The translations under genes and the position numbers were made by a program. This document shows positions 1 through 12,019 of a stretch of 64,000 nucleotides of DNA, in pieces; positions within the stretch are counted from its first letter, which is position 1; each line of letters starts with the position of its first letter. This DNA comes from Cryptomeria japonica (lineage: Eukaryota > Streptophyta > Pinopsida > Cupressales > Cupressaceae). The stretch is from contig NC_081412.1 in assembly GCF_030272615.1 (NCBI RefSeq), forward strand, positions 544,532,370 through 544,596,369. Direction: 5' to 3'. Under the pieces are notes generated by a model. It was not told the origin of the DNA, ran no database searches, and was given only the letters and a program-made list of their open reading frames with translations.

Positions 1-390
1 TACAAACTTTTGATAGCACTAAAAGGTAATATAGAGCAAGATAATTGGCACTATAATTTTTTTTGGGAATAATATTTTCCTCCTTAAAATTTTCACATTT
101 GTGTATCTTTTCCTAAATAATAGAATCCTTACTAGTAACTAATGTGTTCTATATGGTAAGAATGAAAAAAATCTAGATCATTTGTGGCTCTTATACTTTT
201 TCTTTATGTGATTGATTAAATTGGGAGAAGCCCAAACCATTACATAACTTCTACAAAGATGAGAAAGTGTGGAAAAGTATGGGACTCGTGAGGAGTGAGA
301 GCCCAAAATCCCAATGCCAACTACAAAAAAGGAGCAAAAACCAACAAGCACCACAACCAAACACCACAAGACCCAAAGATAGATGAGACT
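1..390. other. AT-rich intergenic sequence, nothing identified
   Basis: AT-rich DNA without a credible coding region. The small open frame on the minus strand (178-399) encodes a hydrophobic peptide with no recognisable motif and is most likely chance. Confidence 0.5.
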
Positions 391-1793
391 TGTAGTCACA
401 TAAATCTGTCCATTTTAATTAAATGAATATTTTGTATTTATTTGATTAAAAATCCACTAGCCATCAATTAATTAAATTAATGTTTAATTAATTCATCCCC
501 AAACATTCTTCTATTAATTAAATAAATTATTCAATTTATTTTAATTAATTCATTAAATCAAATTCCCATCAATTAAATAAATAAAATCAATTTATTTAAT
601 TAAATCCCCCTTTTCCTCTTTTAAATAAATTAACATTTATTTAAATCATTTTAAAACCCCCCCCACTTGCATTTTCCTACAAATGCAACTTGCACATATT
701 TATTAAAATAAATGAATTTTTATTTTAATAAAATCTTATTTTCCCTCACCCACCAAATCCACTTGCAAAATCTAATCCCCTTCTAGATTCTTCTAACCCC
801 TTCCTGATTAGCCTAATCCATCCCCTAATTATTGTCACATTCCTAAGCAAAATGGAGTCACTTCTCAAAGACTCCAAAGTCTTTGAAAAGCATTTAATGC
901 TTTGTGTGTTCAACAAATTAACCTCCAAAGTCTTCCAAGACCACTAATGGCTCTTACATGACCATTTATGGCTCTTACATAACCATTTATGGTTATTTCA
1001 ATCTTGTCTCCCCAAACATTTATTGTTTGACCATATTCATCCATTTCACATTTGCACAAGATTTTATCCATTGGATAAAAGCTTTATTCTTTGAATAAAG
1101 AGTTTATTCATTCAACCAACATTGACTCTAAAATCCCAGAGTCATGTCAGGCATTTAATGCTTATTCCCTCTCCTCTCAACCTATCTCACATTGACACTT
1201 GTCATCTTAGGATTGGGTTGAAAGCCCTCACATGGATTTGAAATCATTCAATCCTGACCCTTGTTGAGATTACTCAATCTCAACCATCCATTGCTCCATT
1301 TTTCCTATAAATAGAGCCCATTCCTTCATAATCCAGATCCTGAAAACTTGTAAGCATTTAGACTATAGCCATTTTAGAGAGCATTTTAGCATAGCATAAC
1401 TAAATCTTGTCTTTTGGTTAAAATACTTCATTTTAGCATTAAAATAGCTTTTCATTTCATATTTAGAGCTATTCTATAAATCTCAATCCTCCATAAGCAT
1501 CCATAGTGCAAAAAGCTGCTGAGAGCTACACTATTTTGGAACTTGGAGAGGAGAGGAACAAGGGAGAAGGAACTAAGAGTATGTTAGGAGGTATTTGGAG
1601 ATGCCTCATCATGTTTGCTTTGATAGTTAAATATGCTTGCATGCTTATAGTCTCTCTTTTGGTATGCCTTTTTAGATTAGTTTTCGATTGACTAACGCTA
1701 ATGCTTTGTGTGTTTTTGTGTTGATTGATCTTGGACTAATCTTGTGCCATTTAGGAGGGCATCAAGACTATATACAAACAAAATAAAAAACAC
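391..1793 (+). repeat. LTR-like segment with TATA box
   Basis: The segment looks like a plant LTR: it opens TGTAGTCACAT, has a long AT-rich upstream part built of TTAATTAAAT-type words (about 415-660), a promoter-like CCTATAAATAGAGCCC at about 1305-1320, and a downstream transcribed-looking part. It ends near AAAACACA at about 1793. No second copy, target-site duplication or clear primer-binding site was found, so both borders are tentative. The small ORF at 1506-1691 lies downstream of the TATA box and has no recognised domain. It could also be a solo LTR or ordinary intergenic DNA. Confidence 0.35.
415..660. repeat. Degenerate TTAATTAAAT-rich tract
   Basis: Low-complexity stretch made of repeated TTAATTAA, AATTAAAT and TTTATTTAA words, with little else. 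It lies in the upstream part of the LTR-like segment. Confidence 0.5.
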
Positions 1794-1809
1794 ATAGATC
1801 CACCCCCAT

Positions 1810-3781
1810 TTAAGGATTGAAATAATGGGCTACTTGCTGGAGGGATGATCAATCTTCTAGTCCCGACTGACAACCTTCACCTTATTGGAGAATGAGAATT
1901 GCTTGCTAGATCCTTTTCTAGATGAAATAGTAGGTGAATGTGGTGTCTCTTTCACCATAGAAATTGATGCCTCTAAACCAATAGCAAGGGAAGAATCCAA
2001 ATACATCTTCATCCAAGCCTACCTCTTGTCAATCTCCTCTTGAATGGCCAGTAGAGTTGCAGAATTTGTTTTAAACATTTCATGGTTTCGCACAATCATA
2101 TACTCCAATTTTCTTCTAAGGGCCACTTGGCTACTTTGAATATCTTCAATTGCCTTCACCATTTCCTTCATATCCCCTTTCTAGTCAATCTTCTCACAGT
2201 ACCTTAAGTTCCTCCTCCATTCCTCCCCATTTATCAATCTTAATGGCCAAATCATTAGCCAATTCACAAGCTTTGTAGTCTTTGTCCTCCACTACCCAAT
2301 TAGAAGATCTAAAAATTTCTTCAGCAAAGGCTTCAAATAGGTTAATTTTATTTTTACCCATATTAAGCTAACCCAAAAGCCAATGACTAATAGATTATTT
2401 CTTATTGTAGTAATCACTGAATTTGTTAACTTTCCTCATAAAGGTAAGGAGATCCCATTTTCTTGATGAATTAACTAGTGAGGGTGGAGGGAACCAAAAG
2501 AAGGGGTACCCACTTTGTTAATAGGGTAATCTGGGGTCATGGGGGCTTCATTGGCTATGCAATATTATATCACATGCTTTCATATTGAGGGGTTAAATAT
2601 CCCAAAAATAAGGGTGCAATATATTGTCTATCGATGAAAATAGGGGATTTTTTAATTCGAGCTATGAAAAAATGCAATATTTGGCGAAAATACGAGGGCT
2701 TTTAATTCAGCCTGTGTATTAGGATGAGGTGACAAAAATAGAGTTTAGGGCAATATTTCTTGAAAATAGGGGTTCTTTAGTATACCATCAATGCACATGC
2801 TATAACCCAAGCTCACTAAGTGAAGCTTCTGTGTCTGGGGCGCACTCCGACCTAATAGACTAGGAGGAAGCAAAATCCTTAGAGGTAGTTTCCTCTTTGT
2901 TTGGCTCTTTAGTAATCCTTACAATAGTGGGAGGGGTTAGGGGGTTCTTGGATTTATCCATTCTCCTTGTGTTAACCTAGGTAGAGGTCCCTTTAGGTTT
3001 AGGAGTGTAGTGGGTCTCTTTTCTCTCTAGGATATCTAAAAGCTCAATCCATAGAATAGGGATAGAAGGATTATAAGTCAGGCCACTAGTAGGGGTTAAA
3101 ATTAGATGAAAATTATAAATTTGAAGAATAAGCCCCTGATGCAGGGGAAGGGACATCTTTGATTTTGGCTATAACTATAAACTAAGAAATAGAGAAGAAA
3201 AGCTAATATGGAAAATTCATTTCAATCCATACCTTAAATGGTTGAGCATGGGGAAAATTTGTGAGTGAAAAGGTTTTAACCTACTTTCCAAGGTGATGAA
3301 CTTCATGAGAAGCAATACCACCTCTTTCTAGATACAGGGTAAGTCATTCCTATTAAAACCATTTTACAAATATACCACTTTTTCTCTCAACTTAGTAAAC
3401 TCTTAAAATATTCTTTGTAATTTATCTTTGGCTTCTTTTGGAAGGTTGTGCCATTGACCATAACACCCATAACACTCACAATAGTCTCCATAGACACGGT
3501 GAATTTCATCCCATTGACTTGAACTTCACCTTCATCCCAAGAATGGGCAAACTATTCATCAAGTTATTTTATTAATTTTTATTTAAATTATTTTTTGTTC
3601 AAGTAGTAGAAATAGAAGTATTTTTGTTAAATATGTGGATTATTGTCCTAGTTCCCAATCTAGGGTACACAAAATTTGGAGTTATAACTTCTAGAGTGTT
3701 TCTGACAATTTTAATGATGGATTGTTTATTTGTAGCCAAGGCAATTAGAACATTAGTTAGGGAAGATATGTTGTATACCAC
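1810..3781 (-). pseudogene. Decayed antisense retroelement accessory ORF
   Basis: Read on the minus strand from 3781 down to about 1810, several frames give protein-like stretches broken by stops and shifts. The first part (3781-3440) includes NGMKFTVSMETIVSVMG and KKPKINYKEYF, which resemble the helical start of plant retroelement accessory ORFs. A Pro/Thr/Lys-rich middle follows (about 3110-2800). The last part (about 2360-1860) starts MGKNKINLFEAFAEEIFR and becomes a Lys/Glu-rich, coiled-coil-like region. The order (globular, Pro-rich, coiled coil) is the same as the sense accessory ORF at 29040-42255. Family assignment is inference; the stops are seen directly. Confidence 0.4.
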
Positions 3782-3799
3782 CTAACCATTCTTGCTATA

Positions 3800-4440
3800 T
3801 CCTTCATAGATAGTTTCCTTCTTTGTGTCTAATTTCATGGACCTCCATCAATCATTAGGTTTTGGTAGCTTAACTTGATTTAGTTTATGTTTGTAATTTT
3901 CTATTCATTGTTATGTAGTTAAATAATGAAATTAAAGAATATGATACGAATAAGGGTAAATATCTATCAAGGGCTTGTGTAGGCATAAGGATTTAAAGAA
4001 GAATTATAGGTTATTTGTCTGTACATTACTTTAAAATGGGCACTTCATTAACTTTATAAACCTATTAGGGCTCAGGCAATATTTCCTCACAAGAAAGTAA
4101 TTGGTCTTATTCTAAGTAATATAATAATTGGATCTTAGAAATACATGATAATTTTGGCTACACACATTGCATATCATCCTCTTTAGCCTCCTATTCCTCT
4201 AGTTTAATGATGAAGGTCACACTGTCAATAAATAGAGGGTGTTGTCTTCGTGCTTCTACTTTGCTATATGTTTTGGTATCTCTAGTCATGTCAATTTAGT
4301 AGAAAAATTTGTGTTTTGATATGATTGATATCATATGTCTAGGTTTCTAGTGCTGTTGGAAGCCTTCTAAAAGTTTTGAAATGCCTCATAATGTAATGAT
4401 TCTTCTATTTTAACATATCACGTTCAAGCTAATGACCTTT
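3800..4440. other. Non-coding sequence, nothing identified
   Basis: AT-rich unique-looking DNA between the decayed retroelement ORF and the microsatellite. No motif recognised. Confidence 0.5.
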
Positions 4441-4455
4441 TGTTGAAAATCAAAA

Positions 4456-4536
4456 AATGTATATATGTATATGTATATACATTTGTGTGTGTATTTGTAT
4501 GTGTATGTGTGTATATATGTATAAACACACACACAC

Positions 4537-4631
<95 letters not shown>

Positions 4632-4656
4632 ATGTATGTATGTATGTATGTACATG

Positions 4657-4695
<39 letters not shown>

Positions 4696-4780
4696 ATATA
4701 TACATATATGTATATATGTATATATGTATATAAATGTGTATATATACACATATATATATGTATATATGTATATAAATGTG

Positions 4781-4817
<37 letters not shown>

Positions 4818-5083
4818 GCATATATGTATATATGTGTATATATACATATATATATGTATATGCATATATGTATATATGTATATATATGTATATATGTGTA
4901 TATATATACATATATATGTATATATGTATATATGTATGTAGATATATGTATATTATACATATATAGGTGTATATATATACATATATGTATATATGCATAT
5001 ATATATGTGTATATATATATAAATATATGTATGTATATATATATATGTATGTATATATATATATGTATGTATATATATATGTA

Positions 5084-5123
<40 letters not shown>

Positions 5124-5124
5124 C

Positions 5125-5156
<32 letters not shown>

Positions 5157-5524
5157 ATATACATATATATGTATATATACATATATATGTATATATACAT
5201 ATATATATATATGTATATATGTATATATACGTATATATATGTATATATACATATATATATATGTATATATGTATATATACGTATATATACGTATATATAT
5301 GTATATATACATATACATATATATACGTATATATACATATATACATATATATATATATATATGTATATATATACATATGTATACACACACACACATATAT
5401 ATACATATGCATACATATATACATATATACATGTGTGTGTATGTATATATATGTATATGTATGTTTGTATATATGTATATATGTATGTATATATGTATGT
5501 ATGTATGTATGTATATGTATATGT

Positions 5525-5595
<71 letters not shown>

Positions 5596-5800
5596 CACAT
5601 GCACGCGCACACACATATGTATATATGTGTGTATATGTATTTATATGTATGTATTTATATGTATGTATATATGTATATCTATATGTATATGTATATATAT
5701 ATGTATATGTATATGTATATGTATATGCATATGTATGTATGTATGTATATATGTATATATTTATATATATATGTATATATGTATATATGTGTGTGTGTGG
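4456..5800. repeat. Compound TA/CA/TG/TATG microsatellite (~1.35 kb)
   Basis: Near-continuous simple repeat: short ATGT words, (CA)n at 4526-4575, (TA)n at 4575-4630, (TG)n at 4663-4690, long interspersed ATATATGT and TATACATA blocks, (TG)n again at 5089-5120, (TA)n at 5535-5584, then CA, ATGT and TG blocks to 5798. Purine-pyrimidine alternation is almost unbroken and much of the tract is self-complementary. All long open frames here (Tyr/Ile/Val/Cys/His repeats on both strands) are artefacts of the repeat. Confidence 0.95.
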
Positions 5801-5814
5801 CCTCCTAGCTTCAT

Positions 5815-6935
5815 ACCTTATTTAATGGACTCTCTTAAACTTATTTATCCATAATTTCCTGAATCTTTTTTATCATTGTCCATATTATTTTGATAATCTT
5901 AAAACCAATATTCTTTACAATATATATTTTATTATTATCATTACAACAGGAAAGATTTGTAGATAAACAATAGTGTTATCTCCAACCATAAATTGATTGA
6001 TTTTGGTGGCTTCTAACCTCTCTTAGATAATTTCCTCTTTGCTCAACATTTATCCTTGAAATATTTTTCCTATTATTTATAATAAAAACTTTATACCCAC
6101 CAATAGAATGGATTCTAAATATAGGGAGTATTTGTATTCCTTATCTCCTTGTCTTTGATCAAATTGCTTTGGAAGAGTTGTTAGCCCAAAGAATATTTAT
6201 AATGACTCAAATTTATTGTTAAACATAATGTACAAGATGATATACATACACTTCAAACTTTGTGGCACAAACTTGAGCCTTATATATTTGGAAATTTTAT
6301 GCCACTTTAGTAAATCCACACCTTACACATAGTAAATTCCGTATTTAAAGAGGCTCAAGTAATTGTTGTATAGATGGCTGCATCTATCCCAGTTCATGTG
6401 GAATGAATTGGCACTTTGTGTTGTGCCAATATTATGAGATGATGTATATACTTGCTATTTACATTGGAATTTACTCCACTTTCAAAAAAAAATCCACACC
6501 TTATACAATTTTTTCTCGGGCCTCCATTTCAATGTAGATGTGTTTGGTGATAATAAATGATATGATGATGTTTCTTAAACTCGATCATGCTAAGAATCCA
6601 TATTATTATTCAATGTTCGTGTAAGCACAAAACAATACTTGTAAAATTGAATCTCTTTAAAGTGTTCTTTCAATGATCAAGAATTGTACTATGGACTTGG
6701 GGAAATGTTGTTCAAGCTATATGGAATGAATGCATAGTGATTTTCAATAATTTTAATGGTCTAAAAAATAATATGGATTTCATTATCAACCATTTTGTAA
6801 TATTTCAATGCTTAATAGAATAAATGAGGAAAGAATAATTCATAGAGCTCTTTTTGAATCATGTATTATGATACTTTAAATTTTGGGGAAATCATCTTTC
6901 ACCTTTTATTGATTTCTCCATCATGAATTAGCTAG
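5815..6935. other. Non-coding sequence
   Basis: AT-rich sequence without a recognisable coding region. Its right part may be the internal region of a reversed LTR element, because a primer-binding-site-like sequence follows at 6938-6953, but no gag or pol motif could be read. Confidence 0.4.
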
Positions 6936-6937
6936 TA

Positions 6938-6953
6938 TGGCTTTAATACCAAT
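6938..6953 (-). other. Possible Ty1-copia primer-binding site, reversed
   Basis: The minus strand reads TGGTATTAAAGCCATAC. This is close to the TGGTATCAGAGCC type of site complementary to initiator-Met tRNA used by plant copia elements. It directly follows an LTR-like end (plus strand TGTTGAAATTAT from 6954). This suggests an LTR starting at 6954 on the plus strand with the decayed internal region to its left. No coding support and no second LTR. Confidence 0.35.
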
Positions 6954-6999
6954 TGTTGAAATTATAGAGCTTTGACTTATTTTACTATATTCAAATATA

Positions 7000-7960
7000 T
7001 AGATCCAAAGATCCTTAAATAGATAATATATGTGAAAAGACATGAGACATGACTTTATATGACAAATATATTAGAATATGGCTAAATATAATTTATATAT
7101 TATTTATCTATCACAACCTTAGTTACCAGAAATGCAACTGGAGACCACCATTTCGCGTTTTGACGGTCAAAATGGGTTTCCCTTGCGGACAACTATTTCT
7201 TAGTGGTAATTTCCGTTTCAAACCGTTGTCGTTAAAACTTGAACAAAAAACTTGGATTTTTGAATTTTTTTCCCTAATTTCAAGCACTTCGGATTTATAA
7301 ATGGTAATAAAGTACGAGCTGGAGTTTACATTAATTTATAGTTTTCATGGATAGTTAACTATCACACAAACTTAAATTTTTTTCTACTAGATTTATTACA
7401 CTTCTTCTCGTGCATGTGAGGCCTTTGTATAAATTATTTTAAAATAAAGAATGAAATTTAAACCTTATTTTAGAATGTTTCTAGCTTTTAATTTTTTTAT
7501 TTTTTACATAATATATTTTTTTTAAAATTTTTTTTTGTTTTATTATATAATATAATGAAAGTTAAAATAGAAATATGAATTTTATAATTTTTATTTTTAA
7601 ATCATTTTTGTTATATTTCATTAATTTTAATTTATATACATATTTATATTTATATTTACATACACATGTACATGTGTATATATAATATATATATACACAT
7701 GTATATACGTAAAAGTTGTTTCTTATACATAACCTTTCAATATCCCGTTTTCTTCAGAATGACATTGATCACAACAAATACCACCAATCTCAATTACACC
7801 ATAATTACTTCCTAATAACTATCACTATTTATTTTCAAAATACCAATGAAAAAAAATGAAAATGAGACAAAATGAATGAGTGAAGTATTAATGGTCTCAA
7901 CACAGTTTTCCGACACGTGAAGAACTGTACTAATATATTCTTTCTTCCTCTCTTTTCAGT
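7000..7960. other. AT-rich spacer upstream of the GLR locus
   Basis: Sequence between the possible reversed LTR start and the GLR duplication. A 50-bp region at about 7655-7710 alternates ACATGTAC, TATATA and CACATGTA words and is locally palindromic. The open frame 7049-7300 has no recognised domain. Confidence 0.4.
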
Positions 7961-7964
7961 CTTC

Positions 7965-8430
7965 AAGTCATGGGAAAGTGCAAGGGAAATGGTAAGACGT
8001 TTCGCATATTGCCAAAATGTGTAAAGGTCGATTGTGTGAATCATGTAGTCATATTTTATGACTAACACAAGTGTAACGTGAGGCCACCGTCTGGTTGACT
8101 CAGTCTGGTTAACACCCATCCAGACATCGGAGGAAATAAGTTAACATTTGATATACAAATTAATGAAGCAAATTTTCTTACTGTTCGATTATGCAGATTA
8201 CCTCAACATAAGCGTATAGATATAGGCTTGAAGTTGCGGTGCAGATTCTTTTGTTTTGGTCGGCTTCATTGTCAGAAATGAATGGCCCATTAAATAATAT
8301 GGGTTCTATAATCGCCTTAGACTTAACTAATGGAAAAATAGCGAGATTGGTATTGAAGTTGACAGCTGACGACGTAAACAGAAAATGCAAATTTTTCAAC
8401 GCGTCTTCCATTTTTTCTGGATCTCTTTCC
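7965..8430 (+). repeat. Upstream tandem copy of the GLR 5' region and exon 1
   Basis: This block matches the sequence about 463-495 bp downstream (8440-8900), covering the presumed 5' flank and first exon of the GLR pseudogene. Paired landmarks are GAAAGTG at 7974 and 8449, GATTACCTCA at 8196 and 8659, CTATAA at 8306 and 8801, and GACGTAAACA at 8371 and 8866. The copied exon still reads GSIIALDLTNGKIAR, parallel to GAIIAFDTVNGKIAR in the downstream copy, and then diverges after DDVNRK. It has a stop (TGA at about 8279) and no ATG in the homologous start position (TTG). The changing offset shows several small indels since duplication. This looks like a local tandem duplication of promoter plus exon 1. 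Confidence 0.8.
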
Positions 8431-9294
8431 ACTCTACCACTCTTTTCGGAAAGTGCGAGGAAAATGGTAAGAAGATTCGCACATTTCCAATAGCCAAAAT
8501 TTATGACCCACACCTCGTCCTCTATCTCTGCTATAGTTGGTAACGTGAAGGCCCGGTTGGTCGACTCAGTCAGATGAATCCCAATCCTGCCATCAGAGAA
8601 AAAGAGTTAAACATTTGATATACAAAGAAATGAAGCTATTCTAGTGGTCGCGAATGCAGATTACCTCACTATAAGAATGTAGGTATCGCGAACAGAGCCA
8701 ATTCTGGGTGTGAAGTTGTGGTGCAGATTGCGTTGTTGTGCTCTTTTGTTTTGTGCGGCTTCACCGGGAGAAATGGATCGTCCATCAATAAATATAGGTG
8801 CTATAATTGCGTTCGATACAGTTAACGGAAAAATAGCAAGGACTGCTATTGAATTGACAGTCGAAGACGTAAACAGAAACAGCAGCGTTCTGAATGGCAC
8901 GCTCCTTAACATTCATATCCGAGACTCCACACAAGATGCACTTACAGGCGCTTCTGCAGGTAACAACACGTACTCTGTCCACCATAATCATATCTTTGAA
9001 CGTATATATCTGTTCATTAGTTCTCTTTCTTTCTGCTCATTCTTCTGCTGCCTTGAAATGACTGTTGCAGCGTTGGAACTGATTAAAAAAGGATGTGTGA
9101 GCACAGTCGGCCCACAAACGTCTGTGGTAGTTGCGTTCGTGGCGCATCTGGGCGTTGCAGCGCACGTTCCAATTGTAACATTTGCTGCAACGAATCCATC
9201 TCTATCGATGCATCGACACCCTTATTTCATTCTTATGGCGCCCAGTGATACAATACAAATGAGGGCAATAGCAGAGCTGATACGATACTATAGG

Positions 9295-9297
9295 TGA
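9295..9297 (+). other. Premature in-frame TGA in GLR exon 2
   Basis: The reading frame is identical before and after this stop: IRYY-R, TGA, RDVGLVYMDD. GLR proteins usually have Trp in this position (YYxW..V), so a TGG to TGA change is the simplest explanation. Confidence 0.85.
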
Positions 9298-10385
9298 AGG
9301 GATGTGGGGCTTGTGTACATGGATGACAACTGGGGTACAGGGGTGATCCCCGCCTTAAGCGATGCCTTACGAGATGTCGAGGCAAAAATTGTTTTCAAAG
9401 CTGCAGTCTCACCCAGGGCCGCTATATCCGCTATGCAAAGGCTTCTTCAGGACGAGGTGATGAAGCTGGAGTCTCGAGTGTTCATTATGCATTTGCATCC
9501 TGATTTGGCTATAAGCCTGTTTTCCGAGGCGTACAAATTAGGAATAATAAGCAGTGATTATGTATGGGTTATTACCGACGGATTGGCCAGCCTATTGAAT
9601 TCCATCAACGCTACTTCTCTGCTCTCTATGAATGGCGTGTTGGGGATAAAAATAAAACTCACACAAACCGACGAGTCAAGGCTGAATGCATTGGCTAAAG
9701 GATGGAAGCAGCGGTTTAAAGCCCAGAATCCTACAATACCGAGCCTGGAATTAAATTCCCGCGCTCTTGTTGCATATGATACAGTGTGCGCAATTGCTAT
9801 TGTAATCGATAACCTCCTGCGTATGGAGTTATTTAATGGCAGTTTCTCAGAGGCCTCCAGCAGCACCAAGTTTTTGAATTTCAAGGTTTCTGACAGTGGA
9901 GAGCAATTACTTGACAAATCCTAGAGACAAACTTTCTCGGCCTGACCGGCTCTATTCGAGTAAGTCATGAAAGGGGAGAACCTTCGGAGTGCTCTTATGA
10001 TATAATCAATGTGGTTGGAAGTAGTTATGAGGTCATTGGGTTGTGGATAGAAAATGGCCTCAATATTGCTTATAAAATAGTAGTTAATTCGGGCGGTGGA
10101 TCGAGAAAGACGCCACGTGGATGGGTGAAACCTGTGCCAGACCAGAAACTGAAAATAGCGGTGCCTTGGCGACCAGGGTTTCAACAATTGGTCAGCGTAA
10201 AACCTGTTCATGCCAACACAGATGCACAAAATCAGACTAATGAGATTACAGGCTTCTGTAATGATGTGTTTAAAGCAGTGCTTAGGAGATTGGATTATGA
10301 ATTGCTCCATGAGTTGATACCTTATGGATTTGGCAATGCCACTGCAGGCTACTCCGATGACCTCGTGTACCAGGTCTATCTGCAG

Positions 10386-11102
10386 GTAAGTTCGCTTTTT
10401 CTATTCATTTTTGCAGTGCAAATCTATATTTCTAAGTGATTGACAGGAAAAAAAAATGTGAAAAATTCAAAATTCACATCGTATCACGAGTTTATATAAT
10501 AATTCAAAATTGATCTAGAGCATTTTATTGATGGTAAATATTAAACAGTCTACACCTTCAATGGAGTACGGTCATCCTTACTGTCGAAAGAAAAGCCCCC
10601 CAAACAGTTGTGGTTCTTCGTTGTGACCCTGAATAAATTCATATTTTAAAATGTTAGATTGTGTAACCATGAATATATTCATATATTCAAAGGATTTGGA
10701 TGAGTTATATGTGGTTGAGAAAATTATGTAAAGGAACTTTTATGCTCTTCACCTTTATCTCCATTATCTCCTAGGCCTAAAAACAGAGCAAAGTACATAC
10801 AAGAAAATTAATTACATAACTGTAAACAAACAAAATTAATGTTAACTATCGACAACTCTTATTCCAGAATTATTTGCTTTCTTTTGTTTCTGTCCTAGTA
10901 GAGTCCTTAAGCTTGTTCTTTATAACATACGAAGCTGTCATATTTTTCTGGTTAAATTGCTTTGTCTTTGATATGCAGGTTTTCCTTTTCCACGCTCTTC
11001 ATGACTCAAAGATGTAATCCCTTTCTTTTCATTACAGATGATCAATCTATACTACAATTTACATCGCTCTCGAATTCTAAATTAATTTTGTGGATTACGC
11101 AG
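10386..11102 (+). other. GLR intron lacking the M1-pore exon
   Basis: The region begins with a good donor (CTGCAG then GTAAGT) after the codons for DLVYQVYLQ and ends with an acceptor (ACGCAG) before the codons for GERIVSGLGR. In intact GLRs about 110-130 residues lie between these points: distal S1, helix M1, the re-entrant pore loop and the start of M3. I see no remnant of that sequence in this 717-bp interval in any frame. Confidence 0.75.
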
Positions 11103-12019
11103 GGGAGAGGATTGTAAGCGGTCTGGGTAGAGCAGTGATGATAATTTGGCTTTTTGTAGATTTTGTATTAGTGTCTAGTTACACCGCCAGCCTGTCTGCG
11201 ATACTTACTGAGAGACAAATTGTACCAAAAGTTGAGAGCCTTGAATCTCTAATCACCCAAAATTTGCGAATCGGGTACTCCCAGGGATCCTTCATAGGCA
11301 AGTATTTGGAAAAACAACTTGGTGTGAGTGAAAATGTTCTTCGCCCATATTCATCTGTACAAGAGTACGCCATTGCGCTGAAGAAGGGACCCCGTTAACG
11401 GAGGGGTGGCTGCCATATTTGTCAAATTGTTGCTCAAAATTTATTTTTGTCAACAGGATGCCATGACTATGCCAGACTTGGTCCCACGTACAAAACAGGA
11501 GGTTACAGATTTGTAAGTCTATAAACTTGCCAGTAATCTAACAATGGTCTAGTTCATAAATTGTATGATTGATTCAAATTTTATGTGCAGGTGTTCCAAA
11601 AAGGGTTTCCGTTGGTTTCAGACATTTCCAAGGCTATATTAAATCTTTCAGAAAGCAAAGATATGCAACAAATTAGAGAGAAGTGGTTCAATTCAAGTGA
11701 AAGCATATGCAACGTGGTGTCTAATGGAGTGGAATCAAACAGATTGAGCCTCAAAGTCTTTATGGATATATTTGTTTTGACAGGATGTGTGTCACTTGTC
11801 ACTCTCATCTACTATTTGCGTCATCTCCTTTACCGATTTGTGCAGAAAAATGAGAATTCATCTCATATCAAATCCATCTCCACTCGATTGCAGACGTTTG
11901 CCAATTACGCAGACAAGAAGGAGATCCCACCACCGAAAAGAAAGAGATATGAAACTGCCATGTTTTCATCTGTAGCTACCGCTTCAACCTCCCCTGAAAT
12001 TTTCGTTTTAATAAGCTAA

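Larger units (their letters stand above)
8710..12019 (+). pseudogene. Glutamate receptor-like channel (GLR) pseudogene
   Basis: Plant GLR proteins are plasma-membrane ligand-gated cation channels. Exon 1 (about 8710-8959) has a hydrophobic leader and GAIIAFDTVNGKIA; intron 8960-9070 (GT..AG, phase 1). Exon 2 (9071-10385) carries the ligand-binding-protein-like domain (VGPQTSV, VTFAATNPSLS, VYMDDNWG) and the first part of the S1 domain (KIAVPWRPGF, ITGFCNDVFKAVLRRL, DLVYQVYLQ). Exon at 11103-11512 has M3 (IIWLFVDFVLVSSYTASLSAIL) and S2; intron 11513-11590; last exon 11591-12019 has the end of S2, M4 (about 11750-11830) and a basic tail. Defects seen: GTG where the start ATG is expected (first in-frame ATG 8773, after the leader), TGA at 9295-9297, a 1-base shift near 9918, two or more shifts at 11395-11450, and no exon for distal S1, M1 and the pore loop. 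A GLR paralog number cannot be assigned. Confidence 0.9.

Noticed and set aside
4410-5854. Long open frames (up to 396 codons) of Tyr/Ile/His/Cys/Val repeats on both strands
   Set aside because: They are translations of the TA/CA/TG microsatellite; every frame is open because the repeat lacks stops in those phases.
8178-8513. Minus-strand 111-codon frame in the GLR duplication
   Set aside because: Shadow of the duplicated GLR exon read on the other strand.
9558-10310. Minus-strand open frames opposite the GLR exons
   Set aside because: Sense strand shows clear GLR motifs; the antisense frames have none.
10390-10440. Alternative GLR C-terminus made by read-through into the intron
   Set aside because: A strong GTAAGT donor lies at 10386 and the sequence after it loses GLR similarity at once.
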